From contig BFEA01000034.1 of NCBI GenBank assembly GCA_003427395.1, positions 3,141,211 through 3,176,748 on the forward strand: a DNA stretch of 35,538 bases, given 5' to 3'. The notes beneath the pieces were generated by a model. That model was given only the letters and a program-made list of their open reading frames with translations, did not search any database and had not been told where the DNA came from. This document shows positions 20,972-28,860 of this stretch, piece by piece. How positions within the stretch are numbered: position 1 is the stretch's first letter; every line of letters begins with the position of its first letter. The translations under genes were made by a program, and so were the position numbers. Source of the DNA: Chara braunii (taxonomy: Eukaryota > Streptophyta > Charophyceae > Charales > Characeae).

Positions 20972-21640
20972 TTAGGCCACCCAAACTTATGAGAACTTGC
21001 CTAGCTCAGCCAGAATATACACATACACAAGGTACAACAACTTTTCTCTTCTTTGGGCACATGACTAGACTTCCTTAGTCGCCCTGGACTGTTTGAGTAT
21101 CCAAATTATATATATCTGTTTGCCCTTAGTCTTATAAGGTAGCATATAACTGAACCGATCAACTTAGTTCGAGATCCAGCCTGCCCCTTCTTACCACGAG
21201 TTTATTCTTAATTAATACTCTCTTCAGTTATGATAAGCTATAGTCAGACCATCAAAACTTATGGAAAAATGTATGACTACCCTGTTCATAACTAGAATAA
21301 TAGTAAAATATAGTCAAGTTATATCCTTTTGGTTTCAGCATGTGCGTGGCATTGGACCAAGACCACCCAAACTTATGGGAACCTGTCTGGTCGTCAGTCT
21401 GGTTTATTCTCTTAAAGTCAAAGCAGAACTTGAAAGAAACTGAAAGAACCCCAAAGTAAACAAGGCGACAAAGTCACCAAAACTTATGAAAAAATGCTTC
21501 GTCCCTGAAAAGTCAATCACACTCGGCCCTCGCAAGTCAAAGCAACCAGACCACCCAAACTCATGGGAACCTGTCTGGTCCTTTAGACAATCCAAAATAA
21601 ACATAGCACTGACCCCTCCAAACTTATGAAGACTCTCCCT
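20972..21640 (+). repeat. CAAACTTATG-core hairpin family
   Basis: Six copies of a CAAACTTATGRRAA-like core lie near 20981, 21253, 21368, 21478, 21556 and 21618. Around four of them the flanks pair, but with different sequences: TTAGGC/GCCTAG (20972-20977 with 20999-21004), TAGTCA/TGACTA (21241-21246 with 21274-21279), and GACCA/TGGTC twice (21361-21365 with 21388-21392; 21549-21553 with 21576-21580). The last two also have an inner CCC/GGG pair. The core is fixed and the stems differ. The copies at 21478 and 21618 show weak or no stems. Confidence 0.6.
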
Positions 21641-21845
21641 ACCTTTGGTTGACCCAGTCAAACTCAGGCATTATAACCTTCCTCCCATCCTTCCCCCAGA
21701 TGCAACCTCACAATCTGCTTTCAGTCAGGCAACCAAAAACCGAAACTGCATTGCACACACATTCCTTTATCTAGTTTGGCTTTTGTCATGAAGTTCAACC
21801 CCAAAGTCAAAGGTAAGGGGCATGCAGTATACTCAGACAACTATA

Positions 21846-22361
21846 CAGAAAAAATTCCCAGAATTAAATAATCATTCTAGAGTAAAATTACATTTAAAAT
21901 TTTAAATTTTCATTCCATCTTTAAAAATGTCATTCCAATTTTAAAATTTCCCGTCTTACTTGAAAACTTTCCTTCCAAGAATGCGGTATCCTTTCTTATT
22001 TGAACTGCATGCTAGAGATGGAATGAAAGTCTAAATGAGTTCATGAAATATTTTAATTGGACTGTCATTCTAAATAAGGATTTCCAATCATAAATAGGTT
22101 AATCCAATCTAAATTAGACGGTATTTGTTGTAGTAGAATGAAAGTCTAATTAAAACATTTCATAAACTCGTCCAGACTTTCATTTTATCTTGAACAAATA
22201 GATGTAGTTGGAAGAGAAAATTCATATTTAGACGGGAATTTATCAAATTAAATTGAAAATTTTAGAATTGGACAAACATTGGAATGATAATTTATAAATA
22301 TGAAGGATTCTGTTTTTATGGAATGTTTTTTCAACTTTCATTTCTCATGGGAATTTTTCTG
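21846..22361 (-). mobile_element. Fold-back MITE, copy 2 (516 bp), inverted
   Basis: This is the reverse complement of 13411-13926, similar along its whole length with scattered substitutions. Terminal inverted repeats are CAGAAAAAATTCCCA at the left and TGGGAATTTTTCTG at the right. The inner 42-bp arms are also present. It sits about 40 bp upstream of the TATA-like box in LTR-like copy 1. No ORF and no clear target-site duplication are seen. Confidence 0.87.
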
Positions 22362-22399
22362 TTGTAGCAAGATGTACAGGTAGGGGTTATAACAGGGTT

Positions 22400-22406
22400 T
22401 ATAAAA
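22400..22406 (+). promoter_or_regulatory. TATA-like box near the end of LTR-like copy 1
   Basis: TATAAAA lies 36 bp before the conserved terminal hairpin. Copy 2 has TATATG at 27598, 40 bp before its hairpin. The matching position in two diverged copies supports a real core promoter. Confidence 0.5.
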
Positions 22407-22435
22407 GGAAAGCGAAACCTTTACCTTTTAGTTCC

Positions 22436-22480
22436 CTGCCTCCAGAATTCCTCCCGAGTTCCGGCAGAGCTCCCGCAATC
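22436..22480 (+). other. Conserved terminal hairpin of LTR-like copy 1
   Basis: The outer stem CTGCC (22436-22440)/GGCAG (22463-22467) and inner stem GAATTC (22445-22450)/GAGTTC (22456-22461) enclose a CTCCC loop. In copy 2 the inner stem is GAGTTT/GAACTC. One pair changes from A-T to G-C on both sides and others stay pairable. Homology between the copies ends at CCCGCAATC. Confidence 0.75.
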
Positions 22481-24096
22481 AGTGGGCGGAATCCCCACAG
22501 AGTCTTGCTGCGGTCCTACGGGTTGCAATCCCGTCTGCCGCCTTCCTCTCAGAACAAGATTTAGACTTAGAGTGAGAAAGACAGAAGAAGGGGTTTGAGA
22601 CTCTCGAGATACAAGAAGGGGACTGACTCAACTTTCAGGAGAGGGTCCGGTTATCTTCACTCGCCTGAGAGTCCCGCAATGGTAGCCAAGGATGCCGCAA
22701 TAACTCAGTCAAACCGTAGTCAACAACCGACTGTTGACTCCCAAACGATTCCTCAAGTTGCAACGAAGACAACCCTTCATTTAACTCAATGATCTCGGCC
22801 CCCTCGTGAGCTTGCACCTTCACAACTCGCCCTCGATGGGATGGACAGCGCATCAACCTGTTGATAAGTTTGCGGTCCTACAACTGCTTTCCATCATCCG
22901 GTGCGGCAGGCCAAGTAGCACGCCGGCCTGCAGGCAGACACACAGCCTCACAGACTGCTCCTTCTATTGTGTCTGACAAGGCGACCACTCACTGTTTGGT
23001 CTAATCTTCGCTTGATTCCAAACCCCCGCACTTTGACATAACTTCTTATTCGGGTCCACAAAGCCCGTTCGAACGGACGAGGTGATAGGCACTACGGGTG
23101 CAACTATACGTCTAGTTCTTTCGGCTAAAGGAAAGTCAAGTACGCTCAAAGTTTTGGAGGCTGCGCGATCTATCCAAGCATCGAGGTGAGTCCTCGCCTC
23201 CTCCCACTCACCTTCTCACCGCTTCACTCATCTTCCATTGTCCCAAATTCGATTGAATCTTCCGACCGAATATCAAAGTATACACCGCTTTCCAGTCATG
23301 TGCGCAGGGAAGCAAGAAGCGTCACTTCTTTCAATAGGATTGCAAATTCGGAATAGATTTCCCACTGATCATCGTGAAGATCCCTCACATACTGGGTTGC
23401 TGGCTGTATCACCCGCCATCTGGCAATAGCCCAAATGTGCCTTCCAAAAAACCCGGGAAGGTGCATGCCAAATTTTAGTTTCTCGCATGCTTGCTTTACT
23501 AGCTTATTACGCAGCCTACTCTCCTTCTAGCTCTAGATCTACTAACCCAATAGCCAAACTAACTTTACTATTCAAATCGCCCGGAGCCAAGGCTTTTAGC
23601 GTAGAATTTCCACCTGTCGAAATCAGTCAAAGAATTGACTTCTTCGATAGTCTTTCCTCTTTTCTTCTATAGTACCCACGTACGCCTTTCTCCTTACAAA
23701 CTCTCTCAATACCGACTTTCATACCAATCTGAGTTCATATTTCGGATCGTCATAGCCCAACACCCCAGTTTCGGATCTCTTCTTGCCTGATTCCGTGGAG
23801 AATCCCGCGACATATACCCGTTCTCTGTTTTTTCTTTTCTCCTCCTTCCATATCTCCACGCACTGTTTTTCTTACTAACTCTTACTACCAATCTTCTGTT
23901 GATTCTGACTTCGAAATCGGGGTCGCCAGGGCCAAAACCCCCCGATTCGAGTCTTCCCTCGTCCGTTTCCATCAAGAACCAGGAAACGGGCGAGATTAAC
24001 AAACTCGTCCCCGCTTCTCCCTCGTTCCTCGCCATGTACGCTGTCGCTCGCGGCGGTCCCGCACCCCGCTGGGAGCGTTGAACCTCACGGTCGTGT
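22481..24096. other. Internal region between the two LTR-like copies, no gene
   Basis: Just after copy 1, TGGGCGGAATCCCCAC (22483-22498) begins with TGG, as primer-binding sites do, but I cannot name a matching tRNA. It can also fold as GTGGG/CCCAC around a 7-nt loop. Another 5-bp stem with 7-nt loop, ACGGG/CCCGT with loop TTGCAAT, lies at 22518-22534 inside GCGG/CCGC. At 23740-23815 and 23900-23990 there seem to be two diverged copies of a TTTCGGATCGTC/TTCGAAATCGGGGTC block. If the flanks are LTRs, this would be a non-autonomous element with a 1.6-kb non-coding interior. Confidence 0.45.
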
Positions 24097-24947
24097 CACG
24101 CATGATGTATTTTTAAAAATGAACCAGTCACCTTTCCGACAGTGCGCGTGTGCTATACCTCTCACAACGCCATGCGACAGGTCGGGACGTCGCGAGGTAC
24201 AACTTACCTCTACCCGAGGGGCTGTCACCACCCTCAGGTAGGTGTATCCCTGCTGAGCTACCGACAGACATGCGAAGGCTTTTACTTGCCTGAGTAGAGG
24301 TAGGTCGGCCGAGGGTGTTTGCTCGATCGCTGTAGCATAAAATGGGGTATGCGCGGTAAGACGCCTAAGACTGACCCGTTAGATACTCAGGTCGAACTTT
24401 GAGACGGTCGTCTTATTTCTGCTTTTGTTCTCAAAACACTTTCTCCTTCTGACTCTATGATCAACGTATCAAGACCTTGTCACTACCGAGATAATCTATT
24501 CTACTTAATGTATGATTGATCATCAGATAATATATAAGACTTGATTATGAATAGCGAGGTATTACCGCTGGGAACTCTTCCCACTTTCACAAGTNCTGAG
24601 TGTNCAAACTCTTCACGATNTCAAATCCAGTCCAGCCCAAATCATGCATAAAACAGACNTGCACAACATAATGAAAAGACAGTTCACATGCCATGCACTA
24701 ACGGTGTCAACCATCAACTATTGACATTGTCCCTCACTCCCCAAACCATGCATGACAACTCTATCTTTCCTGAGATGCAAACCCAACCCCCTCACATTTA
24801 TTCAAAGGACCCCTGAAAGTGACCAGGATCATTTAGGCAATAACCACAGGTGACAGTTTTACTGACCATAGGGTTTGATTTTAGATGTAGGTATCAAGTC
24901 AAGGTGGAAAGAGTTGAATCGACAACGACCAACCTGTTATCGAGTGA

Positions 24948-25028
24948 TAACATAAAATTGAGTCCTTTATGTAGGACTTCTCCTTCAACTGCAGTAGACC
25001 AAAGCAAAGACCTGTACACAAACAGGTC
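24948..25028 (+). other. Hairpin cluster in LTR-like copy 2
   Basis: TGTTATC/GATAACA with a GAGT loop is followed by AGTCCT (24961-24966)/AGGACT (24973-24978), and then by GACCTGT (25009-25015)/ACAGGTC (25022-25028) with a 6-nt loop. The first two are positional equivalents of the copy 1 hairpins at 20063-20102. The third has no paired equivalent in copy 1. Confidence 0.75.
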
Positions 25029-25652
25029 AACAAAGATTCAACATCCCCACTTGATCCCCACAAAATGATATCTAAGGGTCAAACCCTTAGTTCTGGTTTG
25101 TGAACTTTGGGATCAACATCCCAAAGCCTAACCCCTAGCTTCTATCTACACCTGAGTCGCCTGTCACTCCTCCTTTTATTTTTAAGGAGTCTCTTTGCCT
25201 GTGTCCTAAGTTGTCTTAGGGAAATACACATTTCCCCTACTCTTAGCCCTTGGATTCCCTCTCTTGCGGATAAGCACATCCTTTGATGCTTTATGCGGTA
25301 GTCTGGCTGAGATCAACTCAAGCCAGTAGCGGATTCTCCGATGAACTACGGCTACACGGGGTATCTTCTTTCTTTGATTCTTTTTACCCGCGGTGCTTCT
25401 TCTTCTCTTGCGTTCCTCTTAAGGACCTTTGGAGTCGCTCCCGATGGAACACTCCCTTTTTCCTTCCCGTCTCTTCTTGTCCTGACATATGCAAGTAGTA
25501 AGCCGATTCACCTGGGAATTTTTCCCTACTTGATCAGTTCCAAACATTCCGTTAGTCAGAAGAGTAGTCGAGTCGACCCACGGGAGCACTCAGTCACCCC
25601 TCAAAGTTCAGGTAATGCAATCAAGCAGCTCATGCATCTAGTGCAAGTGATC

Positions 25653-26060
25653 GGATAACTCACCCGGGAGTATCCTTCTACTGTCCAAAACATATTCGTT
25701 TCATCCCTGCCCTCAGTTAGTTGACCCCCAAATCAAACAAGTATTAGGACAACCCACCCGGGAGCCATCCTACTATCAGTTTGATGCATAGGAGATCACG
25801 AACAACTCTTGATTGAGTTGCCCCGACAGTTCACCTAACTGGCCTATGCGTAGTAAGTGAGCTAAAGGTATGTTGACTCCCACGGGAAGTCGGACAGATC
25901 GACCCAGACTTAGGAGTTCGTACACTCACTCGGGGGTGCTCGAATCCCTCCCAAGTCTTGATCGATTAGTGATAGGAGAGCTTCGCGGAAGCCTCATGCT
26001 ACCTTTTACCTTTGTTAGCTTTTGAAGACGGGTACTTTACGAGAGTACTGGATTAATTGG
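25653..26060 (+). repeat. Internal duplication, left copy
   Basis: Aligns in order with 26768-27172. Shared marks include an ACTCACCCGGGAGTATCC hairpin, GTATTAGGA...CCGGGAGCCA, GTAGGAGATCA or ATAGGAGATCA, a GTTGACT...CGG(G)AAGTC hairpin, CTTAGGAGTTCGT, and AGTGATAGGAGA, with a GTAC...GAGTACTGGATTA unit at the end. Several of these are hairpins whose stems differ between the two copies. Confidence 0.7.
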
Positions 26061-26620
26061 CTTTCGTTAAGTTGAAGAAGTGTACCCCACAGGAGTACTA
26101 GGTCAACGTTTGTTGTTAACCTGAAAGAGCATACCCCACGGGAGTACCGGGTCAATGGTTGTTGCTAACGATTGTAGGATCCTACGTCATGGAAGTACCG
26201 ATCAAATAGTTTTTGTTAAGTTTAAAAGAGTGTACTTCACGGAAGTACCGGATCTAGTCGGCTTTTGTTAGACTGAAGGAATGTACTTCACGGAAGTACC
26301 GGATCAAATGACATTTGTTAAACTGAAGGATGTACTTCACGGAAGTACCGGTCAAACTAGCTTTCGTTAAGTTTGAACAAATGTACTTCACACAAGTACC
26401 GGATCGCTGAACTTTTGTTAAGTTGAAGAAGTGTACTTCACGGAAGTACCAGATCAAATGGATTTCGTTAAACTGAAGGAGTGTACTTCACGGAAGTACC
26501 GGTTCAAATGACTTCTGTTAAACCGAAGGATGTACTTCACGGAAGTACCGGATCAATTGACTCTTGTTAGTTAAAGGAATGTACTTCACGGAAGTACTAG
26601 ATCAAATGATGGTTGTCAAT
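26032..26620 (+). repeat. Palindromic array: 12 units of about 50 bp
   Basis: The consensus palindrome GTACTTCACGGAAGTAC (7-bp stem, ACG triloop) starts at 26032, 26082, 26131, 26182, 26232, 26283, 26332, 26383, 26433, 26483, 26532 and 26581. Spacing is 49-51 bp throughout. The ~33-bp interval is also conserved (CGGATCAAATGAC, then TTGTTAAACTGAAGGA), so this is a tandem repeat rather than repeats with unique spacers. Outer units vary but often keep pairing: GTACCCC...GGAGTAC at 26082 swaps T-A for C-G. The unit at 26383 has a broken stem. Confidence 0.92.
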
Positions 26621-26767
26621 GTAACCTGCTTGTCAATAGGGAAGATGCACGGCATCTTCGCGCTACAAATGTCCGAGTTAACTAATCATTATACCAATTT
26701 GTTAACTTTAGTTAGGCCATTAGTATCAAACGTTGTCGATCCATTAGTCCTACCAAGACAAGTAGCA

Positions 26768-27215
26768 GGGTACTCACCCGGGAGTATCCCTTTTACTTGT
26801 CTAAGCACAATCAACTCATTCTTCCCTTGTTAGTTGTTCCTCTGATCAAACGAAGTATTAGGATAACCCTTCCGGGAGCCACCCTAATACCAGTCTGATG
26901 TGTAGGAGATCAANACTACTTTTAGGTTAGTCGCCCTGATCGTTTATTTATTCGTTTATGTGTTAAATTGAGCAAAGGATATTGTTGACTTATACGGAAG
27001 TCGCACGGATCGATCTAGACTTAGGAGTTCGTGTACTCACCCGGGAGTACTCATTTCCCCTCCTAAGTCTAGTCAAATCAGTGATAGGAGAACCCCACGG
27101 GAGCCTCTCATTACCTCTGCTCTTATTAGTTGTTTGAAAACGTGTACCCCACGGGAGTACTGGATTAGTCATGCTTTGATTAATCACTTGAAGATATGTA
27201 GTCCACGGGAGTACT
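26768..27215 (+). repeat. Internal duplication, right copy, ending in two array-like units
   Basis: Diverged copy of 25653-26060. It ends with two further palindromic units, GTACCCCACGGGAGTAC at 27144-27160 and GTAGTCCACGGGAGTAC at 27198-27214, 54 bp apart. Downstream, GAAGATGCACGGTATCTTC (about 27251) repeats GAAGATGCACGGCATCTTC (about 26641), itself a GAAGAT/ATCTTC hairpin. At 27319-27342, GGGTA and TACCC enclose TCGC-ACG-GCGA, another ACG triloop. Confidence 0.7.
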
Positions 27216-27597
27216 GGATTAGCCTTGGATTTAGCTGGTGAGTCAAGAGAGAAGATGCACGGTATCTTCCTGTTTTCAATGTATGCATGTCAAAAGTTAA
27301 CTAGTTAGGTGGATGGCTGGGTAGTTCGCACGGCGAGTACCCTTTTAGTCATTCCATGCAGGCAGTTTGACGACCCCAATGGAGGCCTCCATCATAATGC
27401 CTTTGTTTTTCTCAAGACCATGCAGGCTAAGTTCCTTCTCGGTTCTTTCCTGGGTTCCTTTTTCTGACTTCAGACAAATTTTCAATTCAATCATATAGTA
27501 TTTTTCATATTTCATATGCTTAGTCCCGAAGAAAACAATAAACGGTATGTCACACAATTACACATGCAGACAATAGAAGGGCGTAGCCTTTTAAGGG

Positions 27598-27682
27598 TAT
27601 ATGAGAAAAGAATATGTGACGCGCACCTTAAGGTTCCCTGCCTCCAGAGTTTCTCCTGAACTCCGGCAGAGCTCCCGCAATC
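27598..27682 (+). promoter_or_regulatory. TATA-like box and terminal hairpin of LTR-like copy 2
   Basis: TATATG (27598-27603) precedes CTGCC (27638-27642)/GGCAG (27665-27669), enclosing GAGTTT (27647-27652)/GAACTC (27658-27663). The loop is CTCCT. This is the counterpart of 22400-22480. Confidence 0.6.
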
Positions 27683-28439
27683 GCCCTATTATTTGTTTGT
27701 CTGAGTATCCTTTTTCATAGAATAAAACTTCATATTCAAAGATATCATATCTTTTTAGGTAAGTGTGGAATCAAAAAGGAAGTAAGGGGATTAGTTTACA
27801 AGAGAATGGGGAAGGATGGAGGAGGCAGGCACCACCACACGGTGACGATGTCTGGATCTGGTGTCGTGAAGCTCTGTCTCTTTTCTTTTGTAGTCTGTAG
27901 GTGCAGTGAAGTCAGATATCACAAGGGGGGAGAAGGAGATGGTGGACTGAGAAGAGGAAGAAGAAGAACTATCTCTCTCCCTCACTGTGTGTATTCGCCC
28001 AACCTTTCTCTCTCTCTCTCTCGCACTAATCATCCAGAAGATAACACTCCACCAACAGACAGCCGACCTCAAGGACATTCATCACTCTGTATCCTCAACG
28101 TGCACACACACACACACACACACACACAAAGGGGTAGATCGGAGACAAGGAATCCTACTCATGGGTTGCTGAAGTCCTACGAAACAGTTTAGGACAGTCG
28201 TGTTTTTCCTCAGTGGAGTGGTGTGTAGTGAATATGACAACACACACATACACACACACACACACGCACACTCTATCGATAGGATGAGCGAAAACGAAAT
28301 GAATCTTCCGCTGAAACGTGGAAATATACACTCACACTTTTTGATTTGCTTACTCTGTCGATCCAAGTACCGTGCGGTGATGTGCGGTGTTGGAGACTTA
28401 GTTGTCGGTCAAGGTTGAAGACTTATTGTCTCCCCCCCC

Positions 28440-28477
<38 letters not shown>

Positions 28478-28610
28478 TATACTGATGTATGTTTCCGTAT
28501 TGTAGTTGTAGATTCATCCGATTTTGCTCGTCCTATAGATGAAAGTAGCCAAGTCGTCTGTCGCGCACTTAGTACACGCGGATACACACACACACTCACG
28601 TACACACACA

Positions 28611-28695
<85 letters not shown>

Positions 28696-28860
28696 TCGTA
28701 TGTATACATCCGTAGTAATAGTGGTAGTAGTAATAGTAATAGTTTTAGTCACCCAAGATCGTGAGATTTACCTTTCTTCTATTCTTTTTCTGTGTCGTTA
28801 CTGTAATCGTCTTCGTCGTAGTTGTTGATGTCGGTGTCGTCGTCGGATTTACGTTCGTCG
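27683..28860. repeat. Microsatellite-rich spacer, no gene
   Basis: Simple repeats: TC runs near 28008-28022, (CA)n at 28103-28128, CA-rich 28240-28270, a C run then (TC)7 then (CA)n at 28430-28477, CA patches at 28583-28612, (TA)n at 28615-28680, and (CA)n at 28681-28695. Open frames here are mostly made of these runs and I do not accept them as genes. Long TA tracts flanked by CA are prone to assembly length errors. Confidence 0.85.

Larger units (their letters stand above)
18669..22480 (+). mobile_element. LTR-like unit, copy 1 (contains MITE copy 2)
   Basis: Direct diverged relative of 24097-27682. Shared landmarks in the same order are CACGCATG at the left edge, a 5' domain (18790-18960 here) with CTTACCTC, TGTCACC and GCTGTAGCATA words, a segment near 19800-19930, a hairpin pair (20063-20102), a TATA-like box (22400) and a 3' end reading GTTCCCTGCCTCC...CCCGCAATC. 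Without the 516-bp MITE it is about 3.3 kb. A promoter followed 36 bp later by a conserved end suggests U3-R-U5, so I read it as a very long LTR. No polypurine tract or target duplication was found, so that reading is inference. Confidence 0.6.
24097..27682 (+). mobile_element. LTR-like unit, copy 2
   Basis: Matches 18669-22480 in order: CACGCATG left edge, the 5' domain (24200-24380), a segment at about 24710-24770, twin hairpins (about 24948-24978), a TATA-like box (27598) and a terminal hairpin (27638-27669) ending in CCCGCAATC. In the 5' domain, copy 1 pairs CTCC/GGAG where copy 2 pairs CCTC/GAGG, and both keep a CACC/GGTG stem after it. The middle differs: copy 2 has a palindromic ~50-bp array and an internal duplication instead of the CAAACTTATG hairpins. 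Undetermined bases occur at 24595, 24604, 24620, 24659 and 26914. Confidence 0.6.

Noticed and set aside
22483-22498. Primer-binding site
   Set aside because: It begins with TGG two bases after the end of the LTR-like copy, but I cannot match it to a tRNA 3' end, so it stays only a suggestion in the description of that region.
23706-24035. 109-codon minus-strand frame
   Set aside because: It overlaps two diverged copies of a repeat block and matches no family I know. The opposite strand is equally open.
26032-26620. CRISPR array
   Set aside because: The palindromic repeat and regular spacing look CRISPR-like, but the intervals between palindromes are conserved, no cas gene is present and the context is eukaryotic.
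28346-28828. 160-codon frame containing Thr-His and Ile-Tyr repeats
   Set aside because: It consists of CA and TA microsatellites and has no other protein-like content.
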